From: UA16 sp042095135
GTDB lineage: Bacteria > Bacteroidota > Bacteroidia > Flavobacteriales_D > Sanyastnellaceae
NCBI GenBank assembly: GCA_042095135.1
Contig: JBELBV010000033.1
Span: 1-24,264 of the forward strand
Reading direction: 5' to 3'
DNA: 24,264 nt
Positions 7,760 through 15,798 of this stretch are shown in pieces. Every line of letters begins with the position of its first letter. Within the stretch, counting starts at the first letter, position 1. The notes beneath the pieces were generated by a model. That model was not told where the DNA came from. It made no database searches and saw only the letters and a list, made by a program, of their open reading frames with translations. The position numbers and the translations under genes are program-made.

Positions 7760-9169
7760 ATGTATATTTCTTTGAGTTCATTTGACGATTTAGGCCTTTG
7801 CGCAGAAGTACTGCAGGCCACCCAAGCGTTGGGCTACGAAACCCCAACCCCCATTCAATCCCAAGCCATCCCCAAAGTGCTCGCCGGCCATGACGTGCTC
7901 GGCGTAGCGCAAACAGGAACCGGTAAGACCGCGGCCTTCAGCCTGCCCATGATCCACCGCCTTCACCTCGAGCGGTATTCTGGTCAGCACCGGCCCATCC
8001 GTGGATTGATTTTGACGCCAACCCGCGAATTGGCCAGCCAGATAGAGGACAACATCCTCGGCTACACGAAGCACGTGAAGCTATTCACAGCAACAATCTA
8101 TGGCGGCGTCAGCCAGCACCGCCAGGTGCAACAACTGCGGCGCGGCGTAGACATCGTTGTCGCCACCCCCGGCCGTTTGCTCGACTTACAGGATCAAGGG
8201 TTTGTCAACCTCAAGCACTTGCAGTATTTCGTGTTGGACGAAGCCGATACCATGATGGACATGGGCTTCATTCACGATTTGAGAAAAATCATCAAGCATT
8301 TGCCGCAAAATCGGCAGTCGCTCTTCTTTTCCGCCACGATGCCCCCCAACATTCTGCAGTTTGCAAGCACCATGCTCCGCGATCCTGAGCGGGTGGAGGT
8401 GGCGCCTGAAAGTTCGGCCGCAGACACCGTTGACCAGCACGTGCTGTTTGTCAATCAAACCGACAAGCGTGATCTGCTCGTGCACCTGCTGAAGCAAGAG
8501 GAAGTAGAAACTGCCTTGGTCTTCACTCGAACCAAATACGGCGCGGACAAAGTGGTTCGCTACCTCAAACGCAACAAGATCCGGTCCGAAGCCATCCACG
8601 GCAACAAAACCCAGCCGCAACGCGACCGGGCCATGAAGGCCTTCCGAAGCGGCGAGCTGAACGTGCTCATTGCCACCGACATCGCCGCCCGTGGCATCGA
8701 TGTCAGCGGCGTCAGCCACGTCATCAACTTTGAAATTCCGAACATCTCAGAAACCTACATTCACCGCATCGGACGGACCGGTCGTGCCGGAGCCTCTGGG
8801 GTGGCCTGGTCATTCGTCAATGAAGAGGACGAGCGCAAGCACATGTTCGAAATTCAAAAGTTGATGGATCGGGAAGTCCCTGTGCTCGAAGACCACCCTT
8901 GGCACAACGGCATGGATGACATCCCTCTCCAACGCGGCCAGGGCTCACGCTCCAACACAGCCAAGGACGGTGGAGGCCAACGTCGCAACAACGACGGCAA
9001 ACGATCATTCAAGAAGAAACCCCGAAACAAAGGCGGCTTCAAACAAAGAGATGGCCAAGGCGGTCAGTTTTCGAGAGGGGCAAGCGGCGGTGGAAGCGGA
9101 GATCGACCGGCGCGAAAGAAAAAGGGCGGTGGCTTTGGCAAGCGAAAATTCAACCCAGGAGGCCAGTAG
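7760..9169 (+). CDS. rhlE: DEAD-box ATP-dependent RNA helicase, RhlE type
   Basis: All DEAD-box motifs are present in order: Q-motif region (about 25-37), motif I AQTGTGKT (50-57), Ia PTRELA (87-92), II DEAD (160-163), III SAT (191-193), V region ATDIAARGID (305-314) and VI HRIGRTGR (335-342). A basic, Gly/Arg/Lys-rich tail of about 85 residues follows, typical of RhlE-like proteins that bind RNA without sequence specificity. Such enzymes unwind RNA duplexes in ribosome assembly and RNA decay, and often matter in the cold. A GACCTTTG box (7719-7726) matches the bacteroidal -7 element at five of six fixed positions, with a leader of about 30 nt. The nitric oxide synthase gene starts 42 bp downstream on the same strand. 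Confidence 0.93.
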   Translation: MYISLSSFDDLGLCAEVLQATQALGYETPTPIQSQAIPKVLAGHDVLGVAQTGTGKTAAFSLPMIHRLHLERYSGQHRPIRGLILTPTRELASQIEDNILGYTKHVKLFTATIYGGVSQHRQVQQLRRGVDIVVATPGRLLDLQDQGFVNLKHLQYFVLDEADTMMDMGFIHDLRKIIKHLPQNRQSLFFSATMPPNILQFASTMLRDPERVEVAPESSAADTVDQHVLFVNQTDKRDLLVHLLKQEEVETALVFTRTKYGADKVVRYLKRNKIRSEAIHGNKTQPQRDRAMKAFRSGELNVLIATDIAARGIDVSGVSHVINFEIPNISETYIHRIGRTGRAGASGVAWSFVNEEDERKHMFEIQKLMDREVPVLEDHPWHNGMDDIPLQRGQGSRSNTAKDGGGQRRNNDGKRSFKKKPRNKGGFKQRDGQGGQFSRGASGGGSGDRPARKKKGGGFGKRKFNPGGQ

Positions 9170-9211
9170 CCGCGAACATTTAGGTTCTCAGTGCGTTTGC
9201 AATAGCAGCGC

Positions 9212-10378
9212 ATGAATTCCGTAGCATCCACTCCGGCCATTATCAAGGCAGAAGCCCTGGCGTTCCTGCAAACTTGGTGCGCCCACCCGGAATCGAATCC
9301 GCCAACACAGGCGGAATGCGACTCCCGCCTCAAGGCCATTGCCGAAGAAATTGACGCAACCGGATCGTACACGCACACGACCCGCGAACTTGAATTTGGT
9401 GCCCGACTTGCTTGGAAAAACAGCAACCGCTGCATCGGCCGCCACCTTTGGCGTTCGCTCGAAGTGCGGGACTGCCGGGCGCTTCACCGCTCACCCGCCC
9501 GGGAGGAACGGAGTATTGCGGCGCTCTCCAGCCATTTGACCGATGCCCACCGCGACGGCAAAATCAAGAGCATCATAAGCGTGTTCGCACCGCGTACCCC
9601 GGCTCAGCCCGACCCGGTGCGCATGGCAAACCACCAACTCATCCGTTACGCCGGCTTCGCCGCTGGGGGCGACCCGGATTCACGTGAACTGACTGCGCAC
9701 CTCATGCAAGCGGGTTGGAAGCCTGAGAAGCATGGCGATTTCACGCTTCTGCCTTGGCAGTTTTACTGGGACGAACAACCTGGTGCTGTGCACCCCGTAC
9801 TCTTCAGTCGGCCTGAGCTGGCCAAAGAAGTCGCGCTCGAACACCCCGAAAATCATGCGTTTGGTGCGCTTCAACTGAAATGGTATGCCTTACCGGTGTT
9901 AGCCGATATGGCCTTGAAAGTAGGAGGGGTTGTGTACCCTTTCGCCCCGTTCAATGGTTTCTACATGGGAACGGAAATTGGCGCCCGTAACCTCGCCGAT
10001 TCCGATCGGTACAATCGCCTCAAGGATGTCGCGGCGTGTTTCGAACTGGATACCTCCACCGAACGCAGCTTGTGGCGGGACCGGGCATTGGTCGAATTGA
10101 ACCGGGCCGTGCTGTACAGCTTTGACCAAGCGGGAATAACCGTTGGTGACCACCACAACCTCGGCGCGCAATTTGAAGCGTTCTGTACCCATGAGTCGGG
10201 GCAGAAGCGAGAGGTGACCGGAGACTGGACATGGCTCAATCCGCCCCTGTCAGGGCCGCAAACTCCGCAATTCCATCGAGAATACGACAACGCGGTGTGC
10301 CAGCACACCAACTTCTTCTACCAACCGCCGTTGTGGAAGCCAAAACCCCCTTCAACCGGTTGCCCCTTCCACCTCTAG
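9212..10378 (+). CDS. nos: Bacterial nitric oxide synthase, oxygenase domain only
   Basis: The 388-residue protein matches the NOS oxygenase fold along its length. The heme-thiolate motif KNSNRCIGR contains Cys74. QLIRYAG (142-148), an APFNGFYMGTEIGARN block (245-260) with substrate-binding Glu255, a SLWRDRALVELNRAVL segment and a TGDWTWLNPP pterin/dimer motif (336-345, pterin-stacking Trp probably W341) follow. NOS oxidises L-arginine to NO and citrulline using heme and a reduced pterin; bacterial forms borrow electrons from general flavodoxins. No fused or adjacent reductase is present. Two normally conserved positions differ: Phe250 where other NOS have Trp, and Asn343 where Ile/Val is usual. 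A possible own promoter is TGCGTTTG (9192-9199). The 3' end overlaps the convergent DUF389 gene by 27 bp. Confidence 0.93.
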   Translation: MNSVASTPAIIKAEALAFLQTWCAHPESNPPTQAECDSRLKAIAEEIDATGSYTHTTRELEFGARLAWKNSNRCIGRHLWRSLEVRDCRALHRSPAREERSIAALSSHLTDAHRDGKIKSIISVFAPRTPAQPDPVRMANHQLIRYAGFAAGGDPDSRELTAHLMQAGWKPEKHGDFTLLPWQFYWDEQPGAVHPVLFSRPELAKEVALEHPENHAFGALQLKWYALPVLADMALKVGGVVYPFAPFNGFYMGTEIGARNLADSDRYNRLKDVAACFELDTSTERSLWRDRALVELNRAVLYSFDQAGITVGDHHNLGAQFEAFCTHESGQKREVTGDWTWLNPPLSGPQTPQFHREYDNAVCQHTNFFYQPPLWKPKPPSTGCPFHL

Positions 10379-11755
10379 GCGGATGTTCCGGATTTCGGCG
10401 TTCGACTCCCCGAGCCGAACCCGCAACCAATCTTCAACCCGTTGCGCATCCCGTTCCGTCCATGACAAGGTGTCGTTGGGGGCGGTCCAAAGCACCTCAA
10501 TCCAAGGCGTTGAACCCATTGCGCCCGTCGACTGAATTAGGCCCATGCGGGCACCCTGCACCGCCGGATGCTGCAATCGAATTTCCGCACCGAGGGATGG
10601 CGGCAAACGCAGCTCATCGAGCAAATCGTTGGCCACACCTAACTCCGTGCGGAGATTCCGAATTTCCTCGTCCCGAGCGGCCAGCGCCTCCCGGCCCTCA
10701 CTATAGAGGTCAATGAGCCGAGTCATCTCAGCCAACCCCGTCGCGTCCTTGGTGTTTTGCACCACGTGCATGACTGCGTTCGGAACCGCGCCAGATAACC
10801 CTTCAGACCATTGGTCAATGAGCGACTCCGGCACAAACTCGCCCAGAAGCACCAAGTGCACATGCGGCGCGCCGGACACCCAGACAATCTCGGATTTGAC
10901 CACCTCCGTTCCAGGGAACTTGGCGTATTCCGTGACGAACCCATCGATCCGGGAGGTGACAACGGTTTCACTGACGGTTTTGTAAAAAATCCACCCCGAC
11001 GGAATGACCAGAGCGAGGAGCGCCACGGCGAAATACCGCTTGTACTTCCGCTCGCGCACCGGATCGACGAAGGTGGCTTGCGGGAATTTGAGGTAGCGAA
11101 CGACGAGCGTAGTAGCCGTTGCAATGAGGATGGCGTTGATCAGAAACAGGTAAAACGCACCGAAGAAGTATTCCCATTCTCCATTGGCCAAGCCGAAACC
11201 CGCAGTGCAAAGCGGCGGCATCAAGGCGGTGGCGATGGCCACACCAGGGATGACGTTGCTCTTCTCCTTGCGGGAGCCCGCGAGGATGCCCGTCAGTCCA
11301 CCAAACAAGGCGACCAACACATCGAGAAACGTCGGATTCGTTCGGGCAAAGAGCTCGCTCCCCGCTTCATCGATGGGCGAAATGAGGAAGTAAATGGCCG
11401 AAGACAGGACCGCGATTCCAGCCGCCACACCAAGATTGGTTAGCGATTTGCGCACCGTTGCCGCGTCGTTGATGCCGATCCCCAGGCCGAAGCCCATGAT
11501 GGGGCCCATGAGCGGGGAAATCAACATGGCACCAATGACGACCGCCGTCGAGTCCACGTTCAAACCGATGCTCGCAATCACGATCGAGAACACGAGGATC
11601 CAGAGGTTGAACCCGCGGAATTCAATGTCTTTCTTGATGCCCTCAATGGTGGCCTCGGGATCTGCCAAGTCGCGGATTTGAAGGCGCTCAATGAGCTGTG
11701 GCCTCAAAATCTCAACGATGCGTGACCAAGCGGAGGGATTAGGGGGTGTTTCCAA
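10352..11755 (-). CDS. DUF389 family membrane protein
   Basis: Residues about 45-270 contain about seven hydrophobic segments with the DUF389 hallmarks: a GAMLISPLMGPI segment and an IATALMPPLC segment. The N-terminus is soluble. After the last membrane segment comes an extramembrane region of about 190 residues with a short coiled-coil-like part (about 350-380) and a C-terminal alpha/beta portion ending in a predicted amphipathic strand. DUF389 (TIGR00341-type) proteins have no firmly established function. The start is uncertain: the longest frame begins at TTG 11755 and no early ATG is available. It is convergent with the NOS gene and separated from the upstream minus-strand gene by a terminator, so it is probably transcribed alone. 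Confidence 0.85.
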   Translation of the reverse strand: METPPNPSAWSRIVEILRPQLIERLQIRDLADPEATIEGIKKDIEFRGFNLWILVFSIVIASIGLNVDSTAVVIGAMLISPLMGPIMGFGLGIGINDAATVRKSLTNLGVAAGIAVLSSAIYFLISPIDEAGSELFARTNPTFLDVLVALFGGLTGILAGSRKEKSNVIPGVAIATALMPPLCTAGFGLANGEWEYFFGAFYLFLINAILIATATTLVVRYLKFPQATFVDPVRERKYKRYFAVALLALVIPSGWIFYKTVSETVVTSRIDGFVTEYAKFPGTEVVKSEIVWVSGAPHVHLVLLGEFVPESLIDQWSEGLSGAVPNAVMHVVQNTKDATGLAEMTRLIDLYSEGREALAARDEEIRNLRTELGVANDLLDELRLPPSLGAEIRLQHPAVQGARMGLIQSTGAMGSTPWIEVLWTAPNDTLSWTERDAQRVEDWLRVRLGESNAEIRNIRLEVEGATG

Positions 11756-11768
11756 AATTCAATGATTC

Positions 11769-11802
11769 AAAAAACCCCGGATGCGCGTACACCCGGGGTT
11801 TT
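11769..11802 (-). terminator. Rho-independent terminator of the esterase-like T9SS gene
   Basis: On the minus strand, a 10-bp stem (AAAACCCCGG / CCGGGGTTTT) with a 12-nt loop ends in a run of six T residues. It lies about 22 bp after the stop of the minus-strand T9SS gene and just before the start of the DUF389 gene. On the plus strand it also ends in TTTT, but no plus-strand gene precedes it. Confidence 0.85.
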
Positions 11803-11823
11803 GTTCAGACTAAATGCCATCCA

Positions 11824-13386
11824 TCAACGAACGATGGAGACCAACTGGGATTCGTTTCCGATTTGGACTACGTAGGTGCCCGCGGTCAGGTTGCTCAGGT
11901 CAACAGAGAAGCTGCCCTCGAGGCCGATCAATGGCCATTGGCGCACAATGCGGCCGTCCATCGTGTAGAGCGAGCAGAAGGGCGCCGGCTTATTGAAGGC
12001 AATGGTCGTGTAGCCACTCGTCGGGTTCGGGTAGACGGTGAAGGTCTCGCCTTTCACCACGTCTTCCAAACCGCTGCTGGATTCCGTCAAGCCCAATGCT
12101 ACCGCCATGCGCGGCGCTGTGTAGCCCTGGATGACGTCAATCCACGGAAGCGCTTCGTCAGAGCCCATGGTGGGATTCAACGACAACTGCGTCGCTGCGA
12201 TGCTCGTGCCATTGGCCGAGTCAACCGCCTGCGTTGTGGGAACGTCCCACCACTGCCAGGGCGAGCTGTCAAAAGGCTCCGATGGCGCACCGTCCACATA
12301 GTTGTTCAAGACGGGGTACAGTCCGTCCATGCCATCGTTGATGGCATTCGCCGCGACTGAAATGTCGTCTGCCAATTCCAAGCTCTGGAAGACATCGTTG
12401 TTGTTCGGCGCCTCTTGCGCGTTGATGATGGCGTGGAAGTCGTACGCTCCCGTGGCTTCGATCACCGGTTCGTTGGTGGTCGGCACAACAACAACCCCGG
12501 TTGTGTAAGGAGCAAAGGGGTCATGTGGGCAATGGAAGCTTACCATTGGAACATCGCCGGCATCCAACCATTCCGCCGAACCCATCGCACCGCCGGTGTT
12601 CATTTGGAAATTGAATTCCGAGCTGTATTCGGGGTAGTGCCCGACACAGAGTTGCGTGCCGTCAGGAGCAAAGCCGTCCTGCTTAGCCTCTGGATCGCCA
12701 TTGATAGCTTCTATAACCATCGGGATGTAGGAGCCGTCACCGGGATCGTACCAGAAGCTCGCAATGGCTTCTCCGGCGTTGTTCAAAATGATGTCGTTGT
12801 AGTCCTGCAACGTGGCCGAAGCCAATGTGACGTATCCGCCGGTGCCGTCGCCGAACATGGCGATTTTGTTCGGGTCAATGCCGTACTCGTTGTCCATCTC
12901 CGCCGCATTCATGCGGAAGTAACGAACCGCTGTGCGCGCGTCTTGAACCCCACGGTAGGCCGCGTTAATCAATTGGTAGGTGCGCTCCACCTGGGTGCCG
13001 GCAAGCGGATTCCAACCCAATCGGTAATCCACCGAAGCCGTTACGTATCCCATTCGGGCAAAACGGTTGGCCAATTCCACAATGGAACTGTCCTTGCGGG
13101 TGCCGAGGGCTGATCCATTGAGATACTGTGGCAAGAAATTGCCTGTGTGGAATAACAGAATGAGCGGTCGGCTGGAGAGGGTGTCACCGACCGGCTCGTA
13201 TACGTCCATGAACTGCGTCATTTGCATGGGAGGCAGCCCTTGCAACGCTGTAATCACGGTGATGTTCGAGGCGTATTCCACGTCTTCCGTGACTTGAACC
13301 TCATCAAAAATTTCATCCAAATAACGCTCTTGCGCGTTGAGCCCGAAGGCCGCGGTCAAAAGCAGTAACGTAAAAATTCGATTCAT
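11824..13386 (-). CDS. T9SS-sorted alpha/beta-hydrolase-like protein, probable pseudo-esterase
   Basis: A signal peptide (residues 1-18, ending LNAQ) precedes an esterase-like alpha/beta-hydrolase region. MDVYEP and a LILLFHTGNF segment (75-84) sit where carboxylesterases have the HGG oxyanion motif. VDYRLGW (119-125) and RGVQDARTAVRYFR (145-158) follow. The nucleophile elbow, normally GxSxG (GDSAGG), reads GDGTGG (169-174), so Ser is replaced by Gly171 and hydrolysis is unlikely. An HCPHDPFAPY stretch resembles the region around the catalytic Asp. The C-terminus (VYPNPTSG onward, about 85 residues) is a type A T9SS sorting domain. The protein is probably surface-displayed, perhaps a binding rather than catalytic domain. 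A terminator follows, and its start is divergent from the TonB-like gene. Confidence 0.8.
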   Translation of the reverse strand: MNRIFTLLLLTAAFGLNAQERYLDEIFDEVQVTEDVEYASNITVITALQGLPPMQMTQFMDVYEPVGDTLSSRPLILLFHTGNFLPQYLNGSALGTRKDSSIVELANRFARMGYVTASVDYRLGWNPLAGTQVERTYQLINAAYRGVQDARTAVRYFRMNAAEMDNEYGIDPNKIAMFGDGTGGYVTLASATLQDYNDIILNNAGEAIASFWYDPGDGSYIPMVIEAINGDPEAKQDGFAPDGTQLCVGHYPEYSSEFNFQMNTGGAMGSAEWLDAGDVPMVSFHCPHDPFAPYTTGVVVVPTTNEPVIEATGAYDFHAIINAQEAPNNNDVFQSLELADDISVAANAINDGMDGLYPVLNNYVDGAPSEPFDSSPWQWWDVPTTQAVDSANGTSIAATQLSLNPTMGSDEALPWIDVIQGYTAPRMAVALGLTESSSGLEDVVKGETFTVYPNPTSGYTTIAFNKPAPFCSLYTMDGRIVRQWPLIGLEGSFSVDLSNLTAGTYVVQIGNESQLVSIVR

Positions 13387-13400
13387 ACAGAATAGGGTTT

Positions 13401-13412
13401 GATTTATAAATC
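13401..13412. promoter_or_regulatory. 12-bp AT-rich palindrome in divergent intergenic region
   Basis: GATTTATAAATC is a perfect palindrome flanked by TTT on the left and CAAA on the right. It is 14 bp upstream of the minus-strand T9SS gene start, in a 172-bp region between divergent genes. It might be an operator. The rest of this region holds a second 10-bp palindrome (AACCATGGTT, 13464-13473) and no RNA gene that I could see. Confidence 0.25.
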
Positions 13413-13558
13413 CAAATTAGCCGGAGTCCGACCCGCTGAAACGCCGCATTTCGAAAAGCTATGAACCATGGTTATCAACAATTTGTGGCCTGTGCCCCTG
13501 GGATGAACTAAACCCCTCGATTATCGCGTTTGTAGTTGGAATGCTGTTACTTTACATC

Positions 13559-14005
13559 ATGCGAAAGATTGAACCCCTTGCCCGTTCTCGCGCTGCCGTC
13601 GCAGCCTTCTGCTTCGTGCTTTTGTCCTTGGGAGCCCAAGCTCAAGACGCTCCTGTGAATGCCCCTGAGGTAACGCCCATCCTGAATTCATGCGCACTGA
13701 TCGAAGACCGAACGGAACGCGAAACGTGTTCAAATCAAGGCATCATGGAGCACATCATGAACAAACTGGAGTACCCCAAAGAAGCCCAGAAAGCCGGCAT
13801 CGAAGGCACGGTCATCGTCAAGTTTGTCATCAACAAAACAGGTCAAGTCAGCGAAACCAAGGTGCTGAAGGGTCCTGAAGAGTTGGCCAAAGCTGCCGAA
13901 ACCGTCGTGCGCGGATTACCGGGATTCACCCCCGGAACACAAAACGGCAAACCGGTGAACGTCGAATTGGTGTTGCCTATTCGTTTCGCCCTTTCCAACG
14001 ACTAA
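13559..14005 (+). CDS. Periplasmic TonB C-terminal-domain protein
   Basis: The start at ATG 13559 gives a basic N-terminus and hydrophobic core ending GAQAQ, a Sec signal peptide, and a 148-residue protein; the ATG at 13541 would only add a poor leader. Residues about 60-145 form a TonB_C domain: YPKEAQKAGIEGTVIVKF, a VSETKVLKG segment and a final ELVLPIRF strand. TonB normally passes energy from ExbBD to outer-membrane transporters through a membrane-anchored, proline-rich N-terminal arm. Here both anchor and arm are missing, so the protein is probably a free periplasmic adaptor of the kind common in Bacteroidota. Only 18 bp separates it from the coiled-coil gene downstream, suggesting an operon. 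Confidence 0.85.
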   Translation: MRKIEPLARSRAAVAAFCFVLLSLGAQAQDAPVNAPEVTPILNSCALIEDRTERETCSNQGIMEHIMNKLEYPKEAQKAGIEGTVIVKFVINKTGQVSETKVLKGPEELAKAAETVVRGLPGFTPGTQNGKPVNVELVLPIRFALSND

Positions 14006-14023
14006 TCCCGCTCATTTCAATTC

Positions 14024-14893
14024 ATGGATTCACAACGCATCCTGGTTGCCGTCTCTGCGGTATTGGCCTTCATATGCTTATTTCTCGGGCTTCAGCTTTA
14101 TCAAAAAGGGGAAACGATTGAAGCCATTGAAGGGGACAACGCCACCCTGACGCTTGAGCGGGACCAGGTCCTTTTTGACCTCGAAAAGCTTCGGTTCAGC
14201 TACGACACCCTCTCCACAGAGAACGCCCTGATGCTTGCCGAAATCGCCGACCAACGCGGCCAAATCGACCGCCTGGTGACCCGTGTCAAAAATGGCAACT
14301 GGGAACTCGGCAAAGTGAAGAAAGAAGCCGAAACCTTACGGTTCATCATGAAGGGCTACGTGGCGACCATTGACTCCTTGAATCAACTCAACCTCGCCCT
14401 CATTGACGAGAACGATCAGATGCGGGCGCGGGTTGAAGCCATTCAAGAGCGCAATGCCAATTTGGTCGAACGGCAGCAAAACATGGAGGAAATGATTGTT
14501 GCCGGTCAAACCCTTCAGGCGGCAGAAGCTTCAGCGACAGGCATTCGCGTCCTTTCCAATGGGCGACAACGCGACACCGACCGCGCCTCCCGCACCAGCA
14601 TGGTCAAGGTGTGCTTCACCTTACTGGAAAACCGCATCGCCGAAGCCGGAATCAAGACCTTGCATCTGCAGGTCTTAAACGCGGCCGGTGAAGTCCTCGC
14701 AGGCGAACAAACCGAACGGAACACCGCTAACGGAACGCCCATCAGCGCTACCCGACAGGTCGACTACAACAACGACCGGGTGGAAGCGTGCATTTTCTAC
14801 ATCCCCGAGGGGTCCCTTTCCGAAGGGGCCTACGTCATCCAATTGCTGGAAGGCGATGAGGCCATCGGCAACACACAGCTCGTTCTGAACTAA
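14024..14893 (+). CDS. Membrane-anchored coiled-coil protein with C-terminal beta domain
   Basis: One N-terminal membrane segment (about residues 6-26) is followed by a long Glu/Leu-rich coiled coil (about 28-165) with heptad-like spacing, and then a soluble domain of about 120 residues (168-289) rich in beta strands. The topology would place the coiled coil and C-terminal domain in the periplasm. The segment RFIMKGYVATIDSLNQLN resembles a conserved block in uncharacterised Bacteroidota proteins known to me only as hypothetical. It probably forms an operon with the preceding TonB-like gene. Its stop is 1 bp from the stop of the convergent barrel gene. No function is assigned. Confidence 0.72.
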   Translation: MDSQRILVAVSAVLAFICLFLGLQLYQKGETIEAIEGDNATLTLERDQVLFDLEKLRFSYDTLSTENALMLAEIADQRGQIDRLVTRVKNGNWELGKVKKEAETLRFIMKGYVATIDSLNQLNLALIDENDQMRARVEAIQERNANLVERQQNMEEMIVAGQTLQAAEASATGIRVLSNGRQRDTDRASRTSMVKVCFTLLENRIAEAGIKTLHLQVLNAAGEVLAGEQTERNTANGTPISATRQVDYNNDRVEACIFYIPEGSLSEGAYVIQLLEGDEAIGNTQLVLN

Positions 14894-14894
14894 T

Positions 14895-15761
14895 TCAATG
14901 CGGACGGCGGGAAGCGCCAATCCGATACCCCAAAGCGAATGCAGCCTCCGCGAAGCCGATTTGCTGGGTTGCGCCCGCCTCTGTTGGGCCTTGAACTCGG
15001 ATCCATGGGAGCGTAACTGCGCCAAATTGCGCTGTTGTTTGGATGAAAAAGCGGCGGTGGATATTGGCGCGAAAACCTGCGTGAACACTCATCCCTAAAC
15101 CACTGATGTGCTGCGGGTTTTTGTACCGTTCGCCCGCCCAACGAAAGTCCGTGCTGCACACCACAATGCCGGCTCCTGCAGCCTCAAACATGCGCAAGGA
15201 AAACTCCCTCCCTTCTGGTGCCCACAACAGGTGCTCGTGTTCCAAGCTGAATCGGACAAAGTTCAGCCCGTCGCTGTGCTCGAAATTGAAGCCTTGGCCC
15301 CAATAGAGAGAGTCGCCTGCCCAAGTGAGTTCGGCCCCTTCTGGCGCCTCATCCATGAAATCCGCAGCGCCGGCATAACCATCCACCTGCATCCACTGCT
15401 TTTCGAGCTTGTACTTCATGTGATCCCAGCCTGCAGACACAATCCACCGATCGCGGATGCGCTTACCAAATCGTGCATTGAACTGGGGAATCGTAAACAA
15501 CCCGGGATGAAAGTACACCTTGGCCTGAAACCGCTCGGGCATGTCCTTGGCCGTCACGTCGTGCAACGTAACGTCAAAGGCTTGGCCAGTGGGGCCGGTC
15601 CCCCACATGTGCACCGTCGATGTGGTGTACATGGACCGGTTGTACCCCCAAGTGACGTACCAATCGGATTCCTCTTCCAGCGGAGGCACCTCGAGCTGCG
15701 CATGAACCGAAATCGCCCCTGCCAAGCACAAACAAACCCACGTCATACGGCCAAAAAACAT
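14895..15761 (-). CDS. Outer-membrane beta-barrel-like protein, conserved Bacteroidota family
   Basis: The 288-residue protein has a signal peptide (MFFGRMTW..., cleaved after SVHAQ). It then shows alternating aromatic/polar strands typical of outer-membrane barrels: VTWGYNRSMYTT, FDVTLHDVTAKD, FTIPQFNARFGKRI, SAGWDHMKYKLE, later HAGFRANIHRRFF and ALGYRIGASRR. The TIPQFNxRxG plus GWDHMKY combination is one I recall from uncharacterised Bacteroidota proteins. The open frame extends to 16025, but that would run through yraN; ATG 15761 is preferred because it begins the signal peptide and follows a perfect TAnnTTTG box 4 nt upstream. Its function is unknown. Confidence 0.75.
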   Translation of the reverse strand: MFFGRMTWVCLCLAGAISVHAQLEVPPLEEESDWYVTWGYNRSMYTTSTVHMWGTGPTGQAFDVTLHDVTAKDMPERFQAKVYFHPGLFTIPQFNARFGKRIRDRWIVSAGWDHMKYKLEKQWMQVDGYAGAADFMDEAPEGAELTWAGDSLYWGQGFNFEHSDGLNFVRFSLEHEHLLWAPEGREFSLRMFEAAGAGIVVCSTDFRWAGERYKNPQHISGLGMSVHAGFRANIHRRFFIQTTAQFGAVTLPWIRVQGPTEAGATQQIGFAEAAFALGYRIGASRRPH

Positions 15762-15765
15762 CGCG

Positions 15766-15773
15766 CAAAAGTA
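15766..15773 (-). promoter_or_regulatory. Bacteroidota-type -7 promoter element (TACTTTTG)
   Basis: On the minus strand TACTTTTG matches TAnnTTTG at every fixed position and ends 4 nt before ATG 15761. Transcription would start at or next to the ATG. No clear -33 TTTG element was found at the usual distance. Confidence 0.42.
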
Positions 15774-15798
15774 AACTGTATTCCCCCTCTTTTGACGC

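Noticed and set aside
10811..11443. Plus-strand open frame of 210 codons
   Set aside because: It is antisense to the DUF389 membrane segments. The highly charged translation is what the complement of hydrophobic codons gives.
12415..13113. Plus-strand open frame of 232 codons
   Set aside because: It is antisense to the hydrolase-like T9SS gene, whose signal peptide and sorting domain support the minus strand.
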